Source of the DNA: Shinella sp. H4-D48 | GTDB lineage: Bacteria > Pseudomonadota > Alphaproteobacteria > Rhizobiales > Rhizobiaceae | Assembly: GCF_022637395.1 (NCBI RefSeq) | Contig: NZ_CP093337.1 | Location: forward strand, 124,001-188,000 | Direction of reading: 5' to 3' | Length of the DNA: 64,000 nucleotides | Shown: in pieces, positions 34,625 through 44,455 of the stretch | Numbering within the stretch: the first letter of the stretch is position 1 | Layout: the number at the start of each line of letters is the position of its first letter | Program-made: the position numbers and the translations under genes | The notes under the pieces: generated by a model | Seen by the model: the letters and a program-made list of their open reading frames with translations, nothing else | What the model was told of the DNA's origin: nothing | Database searches by the model: none

Positions 34625-34909
34625 ATGTTTGTCATAACGCTTCGATTTGCCGACAAGACCAGGGCCGGGCAGCTGATGGAGAGCCACAATGCCTGGATCA
34701 GCCGGGGCTTCGACGACGGCGTCTTTCTGCTCGTCGGCAGCCTCCAGCCGGCTGCGGGCGGCGCGATCCTCGCGCATAATGCCTCGCGGGCTGAGATCGA
34801 GACCCGCGTGCAGGAGGATCCATTCGTTGCAGAAGGCGTTGTCCAGGCCGAAATCCTGGAGGTTACGCCCGGTCGCCTTGATGAGCGGCTCGCCTTTCTG
34901 AAAGCCTGA
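34625..34909 (+). CDS. YciI-family protein
   Basis: 94 residues of the YCII-related alpha/beta-barrel family (PF03795), beginning MFVITLRFADK, with the conserved histidine in ESHNAWI and DPFVAEGVV near the C-terminus. The biochemical role of most family members is unknown; some are dehalogenase- or muconolactone-isomerase-like. It is cotranscribed with the TetR gene and presumably derepressed by its ligand. Confidence 0.85.
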   Translation: MFVITLRFADKTRAGQLMESHNAWISRGFDDGVFLLVGSLQPAAGGAILAHNASRAEIETRVQEDPFVAEGVVQAEILEVTPGRLDERLAFLKA

Positions 34910-34972
34910 TACCCGAACGGGAATAATCCCATGAGGTGTCGTCGTGCATGCGAAGTGTGATAATGGCGCGCC

Positions 34973-35641
34973 ATGAATTCGTATTCGGAAGATGCGCCGG
35001 TCTATCACCCGCCGCTGGAGCCCTATCTGTCGTTGCTTCACCGCGATGCCGATCTGCTTGTCTATGACAAGCCGAGCGGGTTGCTTTCGGTGCCCGGGCG
35101 GCATCCCGCGCTGCATGACAGCCTGCTGACAAGGGTGCAGGCATCGTCGCCGCAGGCGCTGATCGTGCATCGGCTGGACAAGGACACGTCCGGCATCGTC
35201 GTCTTTTCGCGAAACCGCAAGGCCCATGCCTTCGTGGCTTCGCAATTCGAGGCGCGCACCACGCACAAGTCCTATGTGGCTGTTGTCTGGGGGCGGGTGG
35301 CGGACGAGGCGGGCGAGATCGACCTGCCGCTGGCGATCGACCCTGACAACAAACCGCGACACCGGGTGGATTTCGAAAACGGCAAGCCGGCCCGCACGCG
35401 CTGGCAGGTCATTGCGCGCGGCGAGACCACGACGCGGCTGCGGCTTTTTCCGCTGACCGGCCGCACGCATCAGCTGCGCGTGCACATGAAAGCGCTCGGC
35501 CATGTCATTCTCGGCGATGAATTCTATGCCGACGGTCTTGCGCTTTCGAGCGTGAACCGCTTGCATCTGCACGCGGAGGAACTGAGCTTCCGCCATCCCG
35601 ATGGTTCCGAGGTCACCTACCGGGCTCCCGCTCCCTTCTGA
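34973..35641 (+). CDS. rluA: RluA-family 23S rRNA/tRNA pseudouridine synthase
   Basis: 222 residues (E. coli RluA 219). No S4 domain. The catalytic motif is HRLDKDTSGIVVFS with the active-site Asp; PLTGRTHQLRVHM and LGHVILGDEFYA are the other family blocks. The short single-domain form and the N-terminus placing YDKPSGLLSVPGR at about residue 35 favour RluA (23S U746 and tRNA U32) over RluC/D. No regulatory link to its neighbours is visible. Confidence 0.88.
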   Translation: MNSYSEDAPVYHPPLEPYLSLLHRDADLLVYDKPSGLLSVPGRHPALHDSLLTRVQASSPQALIVHRLDKDTSGIVVFSRNRKAHAFVASQFEARTTHKSYVAVVWGRVADEAGEIDLPLAIDPDNKPRHRVDFENGKPARTRWQVIARGETTTRLRLFPLTGRTHQLRVHMKALGHVILGDEFYADGLALSSVNRLHLHAEELSFRHPDGSEVTYRAPAPF

Positions 35642-35651
35642 GATCGACACC

Positions 35652-36278
35652 GTGCAGAAACTCGAAAAATCGCCATTGATTGTCGACTTTGTGGGTGGGG
35701 CCGTCGGCCACCGCTTCCGCTCAGGCGAGGGGCGCGGGCAGGGGCTGGCGAAGGCCGCGGGCTTTTCCGCCGGCGTGACGCCCGATATCGTGGATGCGAC
35801 GGCGGGGCTGGGGCGGGACGCGTTTCTGCTGGCGTCGCTCGGCGCGCGGGTGACCCTCATCGAGCGGTCCGAACAGATGCATGCCCTTCTTGCCGAGGGC
35901 ATCGAGCGCGCGCGCGCGGAAGGCGGGCGCTATGCCGAAACGGTCGCGCGCATGACGCTGATCCATGGCGATTCCCGTGAATTGCTGGCGGGACTTGCGC
36001 CGCAGGTCGTACTGATCGACCCGATGCATCCGCCGCGCGACAAGACGGCGCTGGTGAAGAAAGAGATGCGGCTGATCCGCGATATCGTCGGTGCCGATCC
36101 CGATGCGGTGGAGCTGATGCAGGCCGCGCTGGAAGCCGCGCAAAACCGCGTTGTGCTGAAATGGCCCCTGCGGGCCGAGCCCATGGCGGGCATACGCAAG
36201 CCCTCCCACCAGATCATTGGAAAGAGCACGCGCTACGACGTGTTCGTCAAGGCGAAGATCGCCGCGCCGGCAGGCTAG
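35652..36278 (+). CDS. rsmJ: 16S rRNA (guanine1516-N2)-methyltransferase RsmJ-like
   Basis: 208 residues from GTG 35652, 10 bases after rluA. It follows RsmJ (YhiQ): VDFVGGAVGHR, GRGQGLAKA, the SAM-binding VDATAGLGRDAFLLASLG, then IDPMHPP and ALVKKEMRL. It methylates G1516 of 16S rRNA in E. coli. The N-terminal region before VDF is shorter than in E. coli (250 residues), which appears normal for these bacteria. It is adjacent to another RNA-modifying enzyme gene. Confidence 0.87.
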   Translation: MQKLEKSPLIVDFVGGAVGHRFRSGEGRGQGLAKAAGFSAGVTPDIVDATAGLGRDAFLLASLGARVTLIERSEQMHALLAEGIERARAEGGRYAETVARMTLIHGDSRELLAGLAPQVVLIDPMHPPRDKTALVKKEMRLIRDIVGADPDAVELMQAALEAAQNRVVLKWPLRAEPMAGIRKPSHQIIGKSTRYDVFVKAKIAAPAG

Positions 36279-36376
36279 GTCGGCTTCGGCCGGATTGTGC
36301 TGTTCACCGCGATGAATGCGTGGACTTTTTGCGCTGCGTCATGGCATAGGGCTGACACACGACGAGGCCCGTTTCC

Positions 36377-37999
36377 ATGATCCGCATCGAGAATATCAGC
36401 AAGTCCAACAGCCACCGTATCCTGTTCATCGAGGCCGCAGCCGCGCTCAATCGCGGAGAGAAAATCGGCCTTGTCGGGCCGAACGGCGCCGGCAAGACGA
36501 CGCTATTTCGCATGATCACCGGACAGGAGCAGCCGGACGAGGGGCAGGTCTCTGTCGAGAAGAACGTCTCTATCGGCTATTTCAGCCAGGATGTCGGCGA
36601 GATGACAGGGCGCAGCGCTGTCACTGAGGTGATGGACGGGGCAGGGCCGGTCAGTTCCGTCGCCGCCGAACTGCGCGAACTCGAGGCCGCCATGGTCGAT
36701 CCTGACCGGCTCGACGAGATGGACGCGATCATCGAGCGCTACGGCGAGGTGCAGGCGCGTTACGAGGAACTCGACGGCTACGGGCTGGAAAGCCGGGCGC
36801 GCGAGGTTCTGGCGGGCCTGAGCTTCAGCGAGGAGATGATGGACGGCGATGTCGGCAAGCTCTCCGGCGGCTGGAAGATGCGCGTGGCGCTTGCCCGCAT
36901 TCTTCTGATGCGGCCGGATGTCATGCTGCTCGACGAGCCGAGCAACCACCTCGATCTGGAAAGCCTGATCTGGCTGGAGCAGTTCCTGAAAAACTACGAC
37001 GGCGCGCTTCTCATGACCTCGCACGACCGCGAATTCATGAACCGCATCGTGACAAAGATCATCGAGATCGATGCCGGCTCGCTCAACACCTATTCGGGCG
37101 ATTACGGTTTCTACGAACAGCAGCGCGCGCAGAACGAAAAGCAGCAGCAGGCGCAGTTCGAGCGCCAGCAGGCAATGCTTGCCAAGGAAATCAAGTTCAT
37201 CGAGCGCTTCAAGGCGCGCGCTTCCCATGCCGCGCAGGTGCAGAGCCGCGTGAAGAAGCTCGACAAGATCGAGCGCGTGGAGCCGCCGCGTCGGCGCCAG
37301 ACCGTGATGTTCGAGTTCCAGCCGGCCCCGCGCTCAGGTGAAGACGTCGTCAATATCCGCAACATCGACAAGAGCTATGGCAGCCGGGCGATCTACCGGG
37401 ATTTCAGCTTTCTCATCCGCCGGCGCGAACGCTGGTGCGTGATGGGCGTCAACGGAGCCGGCAAGTCGACGCTTCTCAAGCTCGTCGCGGGCGCAGCCGA
37501 ACCTGACAGCGGCAGCGTGACCGTCGGCGCGAGCGTCAAGGTCGGCTATTTTGCACAGCATGCGATGGATCTGCTCGATGGCGAGCTGACGGTGTTCGAA
37601 TGGCTGGAAGCGGAGTTCCCGCGGGCAGGCCAGGGGCCGTTGCGCACGCTGGCCGGCTGCTTCGGCTTTTCCGGTGACGATGTCGAAAAGAAGTGCCGGG
37701 TGCTGTCAGGCGGCGAGAAAGCACGCCTCGTTATGGCGGCGATGCTGTTCGATCCGCCGAACTTCCTCATCCTCGACGAGCCGACCAACCATCTGGACCT
37801 CGACACGAAGGAAATGCTGATCAAGGCGCTCTCGGACTATGAGGGCACCATGCTCTTCGTCTCGCACGATCGTCACTTCCTCGGCGCTTTGTCGAACCGT
37901 GTTCTGGAAATCAACGGCGACCACGTGCATCAATATCCCGGCGGCTATACGGAATATGTCGCGCAGACTGGGCAGGAGGCGCCGGGCTTGCACGCCTGA
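36377..37999 (+). CDS. ABC-F family ATPase (ribosome-associated type)
   Basis: 540 residues, two ABC domains and no membrane segment. Domain 1 has [26 protein letters not shown] and LLDEPSNHLDLESL. An interdomain arm with charged helices (about residues 235-310) carries the P-site tRNA interaction motif region. Domain 2 has [24 protein letters not shown] and LDEPTNHLDLDTKE. ABC-F proteins (EttA, Uup, YbiT, YheS) act on the ribosomal E-site to relieve stalled translation. The subfamily is not fixed here. No antibiotic-resistance context is seen. Confidence 0.9.
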   Translation: MIRIENISKSNSHRILFIEAAAALNRGEKIGLVGPNGAGKTTLFRMITGQEQPDEGQVSVEKNVSIGYFSQDVGEMTGRSAVTEVMDGAGPVSSVAAELRELEAAMVDPDRLDEMDAIIERYGEVQARYEELDGYGLESRAREVLAGLSFSEEMMDGDVGKLSGGWKMRVALARILLMRPDVMLLDEPSNHLDLESLIWLEQFLKNYDGALLMTSHDREFMNRIVTKIIEIDAGSLNTYSGDYGFYEQQRAQNEKQQQAQFERQQAMLAKEIKFIERFKARASHAAQVQSRVKKLDKIERVEPPRRRQTVMFEFQPAPRSGEDVVNIRNIDKSYGSRAIYRDFSFLIRRRERWCVMGVNGAGKSTLLKLVAGAAEPDSGSVTVGASVKVGYFAQHAMDLLDGELTVFEWLEAEFPRAGQGPLRTLAGCFGFSGDDVEKKCRVLSGGEKARLVMAAMLFDPPNFLILDEPTNHLDLDTKEMLIKALSDYEGTMLFVSHDRHFLGALSNRVLEINGDHVHQYPGGYTEYVAQTGQEAPGLHA

Positions 38000-38026
38000 G
38001 GCATCGGCTGGCGGCGCGCCTGCCTT

Positions 38027-38431
38027 TCAGGCGGTCTTGCCGTGATACTGCTCGTCCGTCACCTTCTCAAGCCATGTCACCGGCGAGCCGTTCTCGGCTT
38101 CGGCGATGGCGACGTGGGTCATGGCGGTCCTGTCTGTGGCGCCGTGCCAGTGTTTTTCACCCGGCGGAAACCACACGACATCGCCCGGGCGGATTTCCTC
38201 GATGGGCCCGCCCTCGCGCTGCGCCCAGCCGAGGCCGGCGGTAACGATCACGAGCTGGCCGAGGGGATGGGTGTGCCAGGCGGTGCGCGCGCCGGGTTCG
38301 AATGTCACGATCGCGCCGCCGGTGCGGCCCGGCGCCTCCGCCTTGAAGGGCGTGTCGAGGCGCACATTGCCGGTGAAGTAATCCGCCGGGCCCGATGTCG
38401 AGGGGCTGGTGCCGTTGCGTCTGATATCCAT
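38027..38431 (-). CDS. Cupin-domain protein
   Basis: 134 residues. The single cupin_2 barrel has metal-ligand motifs AWHTHPLGQ and PGEKHWHG. Strand order and size fit the small cupins that include (R)-mandelonitrile lyase-like and carboxymuconolactone-linked proteins. The longer upstream open frame lacks a good start, and ATG at the complement of 38429-38431 begins MDIRRNG. It faces the ABC-F gene convergently. No function is assigned. Confidence 0.8.
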   Translation of the reverse strand: MDIRRNGTSPSTSGPADYFTGNVRLDTPFKAEAPGRTGGAIVTFEPGARTAWHTHPLGQLVIVTAGLGWAQREGGPIEEIRPGDVVWFPPGEKHWHGATDRTAMTHVAIAEAENGSPVTWLEKVTDEQYHGKTA

Positions 38432-38543
38432 GACCGTCTCCGATTCGTTTGCAGCGATCCTACAGGCCCGACGTTTCGCGATCACTGGCGCGGTCGCCGC
38501 AGAGGCTCTATGAGGACGGCGACAGTTTAGAGGTGGGCGTGCA

Positions 38544-39779
38544 ATGGGCAAGCGGATCGGGATCGTCGGCGGCGGGCCGGCCGGATTGATGGCGGCGGAG
38601 GTGCTGTCGGCGCGCGGCCACGCCGTCACCGTGCTGGAGGCCATGCCCACCATCGGGCGCAAATTCCTGCTTGCCGGTAAATCCGGCCTGAACCTAACCC
38701 ATTCGGAGCCCTACGATCGCTTCGCCACCCGTTTCGGTGCCGCCAATGAGCGGCTACGGCCGGCGCTCGATGGCTTTACGCCTGAGGACGTGCGGGTCTG
38801 GGCGCAGGATCTCGGCACGGAAACCTTCGTGGGCACGTCCGGCCGTGTCTTTCCGAACGTGATGAAGGCCTCGCCGCTGCTGCGGGCCTGGCGCGCGCGT
38901 CTGGAGGCGCAAGGCGTTGCAATCCGTGTGCGCCATCGCTGGACGGGTTTCGCGCCAGGCGGCCTCTCGGTCGAGACACCAGAGGGGCCGCGGGCCATGG
39001 CCTTCGATGCGGTCCTTCTGGCACTTGGCGGGGCAAGCTGGCCGCGGCTCGGTTCGGATGCCGGCTGGGTCGATATGCTTGCCGCGAAGGGCGTGGCGAT
39101 GGCGCCGTTCCGCCCGGCCAATTGCGGTTTCGACGTGGCCTGGTCGGCCTTCTTCACCGAGAAATTCGCCGGTGCGCCGGTCAAGGGCGTGACGGCGCAG
39201 TCGGCGGCCGGCACGATCCCGGGTGAGTTCGTGATTTCGAAGACGGGCGTCGAGGGCAGCCTGATCTATGCCCATGCGGCGGTGCTGCGCGATGCACTGG
39301 AGGAGACAGGGGCTGCAACGCTGATGCTCGATCTGGCGCCCGGCCGCAGCGCTGAGCGGCTTGAGGGCGATCTCGCGCGGCAAGGCGCCAAGGCGAGCTT
39401 CTCCAGCCGGTTGCGCAAGGCGGCGGGGCTGGACGGCGTGAAGGCCGCGCTTTTGCGCGAAGGCTTTGCCGATATCGCCACGCTACCGCCCGCCGCGCTG
39501 GCGGCCGCCATCAAGGCGGCGCCGGTGAAGCTGGTGCGGCCGCGCCCGATTGCCGAGGCGATCTCGTCGGCCGGCGGTGTCGCATTCGATGCAATCGACG
39601 CAGCCTTCATGCTCAGGGCGCTGCCGGGTGTTTTCGTCGCAGGCGAGATGCTGGACTGGGAGGCGCCGACGGGCGGCTATCTGCTGACCGCCTGCCTGGC
39701 AAGCGGGCGTGCGGCGGCAAATGGCTTGGATCGCTGGCTTTCGGACCTTCAGACCTTGCCGGAGGGTGTTCCTGCCTGA
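38544..39779 (+). CDS. FAD/NAD(P)-dependent flavoprotein (HI0933/BaiN family)
   Basis: 411 residues. Dinucleotide-binding motif [18 protein letters not shown] at the N-terminus, then the HI0933-family block [19 protein letters not shown]. The C-terminal FAD segment is [20 protein letters not shown]. Most members are uncharacterised oxidoreductases; BaiN reduces bile acid C=C bonds. The LNLTH variant (instead of CN.TN) and length match a proteobacterial subgroup of unknown function. Confidence 0.85.
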   Translation: MGKRIGIVGGGPAGLMAAEVLSARGHAVTVLEAMPTIGRKFLLAGKSGLNLTHSEPYDRFATRFGAANERLRPALDGFTPEDVRVWAQDLGTETFVGTSGRVFPNVMKASPLLRAWRARLEAQGVAIRVRHRWTGFAPGGLSVETPEGPRAMAFDAVLLALGGASWPRLGSDAGWVDMLAAKGVAMAPFRPANCGFDVAWSAFFTEKFAGAPVKGVTAQSAAGTIPGEFVISKTGVEGSLIYAHAAVLRDALEETGAATLMLDLAPGRSAERLEGDLARQGAKASFSSRLRKAAGLDGVKAALLREGFADIATLPPAALAAAIKAAPVKLVRPRPIAEAISSAGGVAFDAIDAAFMLRALPGVFVAGEMLDWEAPTGGYLLTACLASGRAAANGLDRWLSDLQTLPEGVPA

Positions 39780-39991
39780 TAGCGGGAGGGTTTCGGGACG
39801 CTTCGTGGCAATTTCGACGCATTGGATGTCGCGAACCGGAGGGATTCCTGAACGGAGGCGGCGTAGCTTCTGGCCATTCCAGGGGCTTGCGCTATCGCCA
39901 ACCACCTGAAATATGCGCCAAGCCGTCGTTGCGGCCTCAGACAGGGGATTGCCGGGGCCTCGCGCGCCGGCCGAACATGAGAAAAGAACCG

Positions 39992-40876
39992 ATGACCAGC
40001 CACGTCCTGACCGTTTCCTGCCAATCGACCCGCGGCATCGTCGCTGCGATCACCGGCTATCTCGCCGAGAAGGAATGCAACATCGTCGACAGTTCGCAGT
40101 TCGACGACCTGGAGACCGGCCTGTTCTTCATGCGCCTCACCTTCACCAACGAGGGCGATACGACGGAAGAAGACATCACGGCGGGCTTCGCGCCGGTCGC
40201 AAAGCCCTTCGACATGAACTACCAGTTCCATTCGAGCGAGGAGCGCATGAAGGTGCTGCTCATGGTCTCGCGCTTCGGCCACTGCCTCAACGACCTGCTC
40301 TACCGCTGGAAGATCGGCGCGCTGCCGATCGACATCGTCGGCGTCGTCTCCAACCACTTCGATTACCAGAAGGTCATCGTCAATCACGACCTGCCTTTCT
40401 ACCACATCAAGGTGACGAAGGAGAACAAGCCGCAGGCCGAAGCCCGCCTCATGGAAGTGGTCGAGCAGTCCGGCGCCGAGCTCATCGTTCTCGCCCGCTA
40501 CATGCAGGTCCTGTCGGATGCCGTCTGCAAGAAGATGTCGGGCCGCATCATCAACATCCACCACTCGTTCCTGCCGTCGTTCAAGGGCGCCAATCCCTAC
40601 AAGCAGGCCTTCGAGCGCGGCGTGAAGCTGATCGGCGCGACGGCGCACTACGTCACCGAGGATCTCGATGAAGGTCCGATCATCGAGCAGGACGTCGCGC
40701 GCATCACGCACGCTCAGTCGGCGGAGGACTATGTCTCGATCGGCCGTGACGTGGAGAGCCAGGTTCTGGCGCGCGCCGTGCACGCCCATATCCATCACCG
40801 CGTCTTCATGAACGGCAACAAGACCATCGTCTTCCCGCCGAGCCCCGGTTCCTACGCCTCCGAGCGCATGGGTTGA
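39992..40876 (+). CDS. purU: Formyltetrahydrofolate deformylase PurU
   Basis: 294 residues from ATG 39992, just after AGAAAAGAAC; ATG 39977 is also in frame. An N-terminal ACT domain (LTVSCQSTRGIVAAITGYLAE, residues 4 to about 85) precedes the formyltransferase domain with NIHHSFLPSFKGANPY (catalytic His) and TEDLDEGPIIEQD (catalytic Asp). It hydrolyses 10-formyl-THF to formate and THF, balancing one-carbon pools. A strong terminator follows. Confidence 0.93.
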   Translation: MTSHVLTVSCQSTRGIVAAITGYLAEKECNIVDSSQFDDLETGLFFMRLTFTNEGDTTEEDITAGFAPVAKPFDMNYQFHSSEERMKVLLMVSRFGHCLNDLLYRWKIGALPIDIVGVVSNHFDYQKVIVNHDLPFYHIKVTKENKPQAEARLMEVVEQSGAELIVLARYMQVLSDAVCKKMSGRIINIHHSFLPSFKGANPYKQAFERGVKLIGATAHYVTEDLDEGPIIEQDVARITHAQSAEDYVSIGRDVESQVLARAVHAHIHHRVFMNGNKTIVFPPSPGSYASERMG

Positions 40877-40894
40877 TCGAAACCATCAAACACG

Positions 40895-40923
40895 AAAAAG
40901 CCGGCGGAAACGCCGGCTTTTTT
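40895..40923. terminator. Bidirectional rho-independent terminator, purU / puuB
   Basis: AAAAAGCCGGCG (40895-40906), loop GGAAA-like, CGCCGGCTTTTT (from 40911). The A-run and T-run flank the stem, so it can stop transcription of both convergent genes. Confidence 0.92.
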
Positions 40924-40929
40924 GTTGGT

Positions 40930-42234
40930 TTAAAGACCGAAGGCGTCCTTGAACTGGTACCACCAGGAACCGATGGTGGAATATTGCGCGCGGAACATGC
41001 GCCCACCGGGGAAGGGGACCCAGGGCAGCTTCTCGAACTGGTTGAAGCGCGACAGGTCCCCATGGATCGCTTCGCTCAGGATCTTGCCGAAGAGATGCGA
41101 GCCGGTGACGCCGTGGCCGCTATAGCCGTGGGCGAAATAGGTGTTCTTGCCGATCTTGCCCATCTGCGGCACGCGAGAGAAGGACAGCGCGAAGTTGCCG
41201 CTCCAGGCATAGTCGATCTTCACGCCCTTGAGCGACGGGAAGACCTTTTCCAGGTTCGGGCGGATCTTTGCGCGCACATCGGCGGGGTCGGTGCCGCCAT
41301 AGACGGTGCCGCCGCCGAAGATCATGCGCTTGTCGGCCGACAGGCGGAAATAATCGAGGATGTAGCGCACGTCCTCCACGCACATGTCGGAGGGGATCAG
41401 CGCATCGGCGCGCTCGCCGAGTGGTTCGGTGGCGATCATCTGGGTCGAGACCGGCATGACGCGGGAGACGAGCTTCGGCACCACATGGCCGAGATAGGCA
41501 TTGCCGCAGAGCACGGCGGTGTTGGCCGTCACGCTGCCCCTGGCCGTATGGATGACCGGCTTTTCCGCCTCGTGCTCGACGCGCACGACGGGCGACTGCT
41601 CGTAGATCACGCCGCCGAGCGATTCCAGTGCCGCCGCCTCGCCGAGCGTGAGGTTGAGCGGGTGCATGTGGCCGCCGGTCGTGTCCAGCATGCCGCCGAT
41701 ATAGGCGTCGGTGTTGACGAGCTTGCGCATCGCCGCCTTGTCGAGCATCTGGTGATCGTTCATCCCGTAGCTCGCCCACAGCGCCTTCTTGTGCTCCAGC
41801 TCCTTCATGTGGGCGGGCGTGTAGGCGGCGTAGATATTGCCGTCCTTCAGATCGCACTCGATGCCGTATTGCGAGACGATCCGGCGGATGATCTTTCCGC
41901 CCTCCTGCACGAGGCTGCCGACGAAGGCGCCCGCCTCGTCGCCGTAGCGCCGCTTGATCGTGTCGAGGCTGGCATTCAGGCCGTTGACGATCTGGCCGCC
42001 GTTGCGGCCGGACGCGCCCCAGCCGACGCCCGCACCTTCCACGACCACGACCTTGTAGCCTTTTTCCGCAAGGTGGATGGCGGTGGACAGGCCGGAATAA
42101 CCCGCACCGAGCACGGCGACGTCCGCGGTCACGGCGCCTTCCAGCACCTTGGGTGTGCGGATGATGTTGCGCGAGGCGGCGTAATAGCTGTCGGGATAGG
42201 CGCCGTTGCCGGCATAGGACGCGGTGTTTGCCAT
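40930..42234 (-). CDS. puuB: Gamma-glutamylputrescine oxidase-like FAD enzyme (PuuB)
   Basis: 434 residues of the DAO/GlpD superfamily. FAD motif VAVLGAGYSGLSTAIHLAEKG, then the GASGRNGGQIVNG block characteristic of PuuB, late HGYSGHGVTGSHLFG, and a tryptophan-rich C-terminus. In E. coli PuuB oxidises gamma-glutamylputrescine to the aldehyde, H2O2 and NH3. It begins one base into the stop of puuA (TGATG), the ligase supplying its substrate, which supports the call. Confidence 0.87.
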   Translation of the reverse strand: MANTASYAGNGAYPDSYYAASRNIIRTPKVLEGAVTADVAVLGAGYSGLSTAIHLAEKGYKVVVVEGAGVGWGASGRNGGQIVNGLNASLDTIKRRYGDEAGAFVGSLVQEGGKIIRRIVSQYGIECDLKDGNIYAAYTPAHMKELEHKKALWASYGMNDHQMLDKAAMRKLVNTDAYIGGMLDTTGGHMHPLNLTLGEAAALESLGGVIYEQSPVVRVEHEAEKPVIHTARGSVTANTAVLCGNAYLGHVVPKLVSRVMPVSTQMIATEPLGERADALIPSDMCVEDVRYILDYFRLSADKRMIFGGGTVYGGTDPADVRAKIRPNLEKVFPSLKGVKIDYAWSGNFALSFSRVPQMGKIGKNTYFAHGYSGHGVTGSHLFGKILSEAIHGDLSRFNQFEKLPWVPFPGGRMFRAQYSTIGSWWYQFKDAFGL

Positions 42235-43583
42235 CAGACGATTTCCAGGTAGGCGCTGAATTCGAAGTCGGTCACCTGTTCGGCGAAACCGGCGATCTCC
42301 TGCCGCTTACAGGCGATCAGCATGGAGCGGAGATCCTGGTCGAAGATCTCCGAGACGATCGAGCCATTCTCGAAGGCTGTCACGGCCGAACCCCATTCGG
42401 AGGGAATGCGCGGCAGCTGGGACTGGTAGGCCCGGCCCGAGACGGGTGCCGGCGGCTCCCACTTGTTGCGGATGCCAACGAGGGCGGCGCCAAGGATGCC
42501 GGCCATGACGAGATAGGGATTGGCGTCGGCGCCGGCCACGCGGTGTTCGATGCGCCGCGCCTTGTTGTTGCCGCCGGGAATGCGGATGGCGGCGGTGCGG
42601 TTCTCGTAGCCCCAGGAGATGGAGGTCGGCGCATGCGTGTCGGGGCGAAGACGGCGATAGGAGTTGAAATGCGGCGCAAAGAGCAGCGTCGATTCCGCCA
42701 TGCCGCGCGTCAGGCCCGCCACGGCGTGTTTCATGATGTCCGAGCCTTCGGGCGTGCCGTCGTCGAAGACGTTGTTGCCCTCGGCGTCGACAAGGCTGAA
42801 ATGCATGTGCATGCCGCTGCCCGAGCGCATGCCGTAGGGCTTGGCCATGAAGGTGGCGGCAAAGCCGTGCTTGCGCGCCACGCCCTTGATGATGCGCTTG
42901 AAGAACAGCGCATCGTCGGCTGCCTTCAGCGGATCGTCGGAATGGATGAGGTTGATCTCGAACTGGCCGATGCCGTTTTCGGCGACGGCCGAATCCGCCG
43001 GCACGTTCTGCCGTTCGCATTCCGCATAGACGTCCGAGAAGAACTGGCCGAAATCGTCGAGCTCGTCGATGGACAGGATCGCGTCGGAATCGAGCCGCTT
43101 GCCGGTATAGGGCGAGATCGGCGGCTCGGCGTGGTCGGGCTCGGCGTCGATCAGGTAGAATTCCATCTCGGAGGCGACGACGGGCTTGAGGCCCAGGTCG
43201 TGATACTGGCGCACGATATTGGCGAGCGCCTGGCGCGGATCGGCAAGGAAGGGCTCGCCGTTTTCCTTGAACAGCCACAACGGTACCACGGCGGACGGTT
43301 TCAGCGTCCAGCTCACCGGCAGCGCGCCGCGGCCGGTCGCCGCGCAGATGCCGTCCATGTCGCCCGAGGCGAAGACGTGGCTCGAGCCGACGATATCCTC
43401 GCCCCAGACATCGACGCCGACGATGGACAGCGGCATGCGGATGCCGCCCTTCAGCACCTTCTCGGCCTGTCCGACGGGAACACGCTTGCCGCGCAGAATG
43501 CCGTTGAGGTCGCAGACGACGGCCTGGATGCTCTCCACGCCATCGGCATCGATCAGCCATGCGGAATCTTCGCTCAAGGTCAT
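42234..43583 (-). CDS. puuA: Glutamate-putrescine ligase-like glutamine synthetase family protein (PuuA)
   Basis: 449 residues. Glutamine synthetase fold without a GlnA-type adenylylation site. It has the nucleotide/metal block EMEFYLID, the FMAKPYGMRSGSGMHMHFSL segment and NSYRRLRPDTHAP (the NSYKR-like motif), then ENRTAAIRIP. These forms are typical of PuuA/GlnT-like gamma-glutamyl-polyamine synthetases. It joins glutamate to putrescine using ATP. It is cotranscribed with puuB and divergent from a GntR regulator. Confidence 0.88.
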   Translation of the reverse strand: MTLSEDSAWLIDADGVESIQAVVCDLNGILRGKRVPVGQAEKVLKGGIRMPLSIVGVDVWGEDIVGSSHVFASGDMDGICAATGRGALPVSWTLKPSAVVPLWLFKENGEPFLADPRQALANIVRQYHDLGLKPVVASEMEFYLIDAEPDHAEPPISPYTGKRLDSDAILSIDELDDFGQFFSDVYAECERQNVPADSAVAENGIGQFEINLIHSDDPLKAADDALFFKRIIKGVARKHGFAATFMAKPYGMRSGSGMHMHFSLVDAEGNNVFDDGTPEGSDIMKHAVAGLTRGMAESTLLFAPHFNSYRRLRPDTHAPTSISWGYENRTAAIRIPGGNNKARRIEHRVAGADANPYLVMAGILGAALVGIRNKWEPPAPVSGRAYQSQLPRIPSEWGSAVTAFENGSIVSEIFDQDLRSMLIACKRQEIAGFAEQVTDFEFSAYLEIV

Positions 43584-43721
43584 GGTTCCCCTTCCGTATC
43601 ACATAATTATTTTTGTGATCACATTTCCAAAATATGCACACTTTCTTGTCACGGGTCAAGCTGCTAGAAACTGTGACAAGGGATCGAACAGCACCCGGCA
43701 GCCTGGCACAGGAGGAATGGA
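43584..43721. promoter_or_regulatory. puuA - gntR divergent control region
   Basis: 138 bp, AT-rich. An inverted repeat ATCACA...TGTGAT spans about 43599-43619 around an AT-rich centre (TAATTATTT), and the palindrome TGTGATCACA occupies 43614-43623. It is the probable binding site of the adjacent GntR regulator. AGGAGG at 43710-43715 serves TTG 43722. Confidence 0.55.
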
Positions 43722-44417
43722 TTGGGCAACTTGGCGCTTGAGCCGCTGGACCGGCCGGACGGCATGACAACGCATGAATATGCGCACCGGCGCCTGCGCC
43801 AGGCGATCATGGTCGGCTCCATCCGGCCCGGCGAATCGCTGACGATACGAGGCATCGCCGAGGCCATGGAATCGAGCCCCACGCCGGTGCGCGAGGCGTT
43901 GCGCCGGCTGTCCTCGGAGGGGGCGTTGCGAGTGCTCGACAACCGGCGCATCATGGTGCCGCGCATGACGGCGGACCGGTTCAGCGAACTCGTCTCGCTG
44001 CGCGCGGTGCTCGAGCAGCATGCCGCCCGCCGCGCTGTGCCGCATATCACCGAACGCCGCATCGACCGGCTGGAGGAGATCGACAAGGCACAGGATGAGG
44101 CCATCGCCCGCAAGGACAACGGCACCGCGCTGCTGCTTAATCAGGAATTCCACCGCACGCTCTACACGGCCAATCCCGAGCAGGTGATCATGCCGATGGT
44201 GGAAAGCGTCTGGCTGCAACTCGGCCCCTTCCTCGGCATCGCCATGGAGCATGTCGCCCAGCTTTATTTCGTCGATCGTCATCAGGAGGCGATCGCGGCC
44301 CTGCGCAAGCGCGACGCCGACGGCGTGGCTGCGGCCATCAAGGCGGATATTTCCGAGGGCATCGGCGGTTTCGAGCGTTCCGCGATCGAAAACCTTCTTC
44401 GCCTTGCCGGGCAGTGA
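43722..44417 (+). CDS. GntR-family regulator (FCD/FadR subfamily)
   Basis: 231 residues from TTG 43722, 6 bases after AGGAGG; the nearer ATG at 43717 is in another frame. The GntR winged HTH is YAHRRLRQAIMVGSIRPGESL, TIRGIAEAM, TPVREALRRLSSEGAL, followed by an all-helical FCD domain with metal-type residues (LNQEFHRTLY, DRHQEAI). It is divergent from puuAB and upstream of a D-amino-acid dehydrogenase-like gene, so it probably represses polyamine/amino acid use in response to a small acid. Confidence 0.9.
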   Translation: MGNLALEPLDRPDGMTTHEYAHRRLRQAIMVGSIRPGESLTIRGIAEAMESSPTPVREALRRLSSEGALRVLDNRRIMVPRMTADRFSELVSLRAVLEQHAARRAVPHITERRIDRLEEIDKAQDEAIARKDNGTALLLNQEFHRTLYTANPEQVIMPMVESVWLQLGPFLGIAMEHVAQLYFVDRHQEAIAALRKRDADGVAAAIKADISEGIGGFERSAIENLLRLAGQ

Positions 44418-44455
44418 GCATTTGTATCGGGGCTATCCTTAAGAAGGGCTGACGC

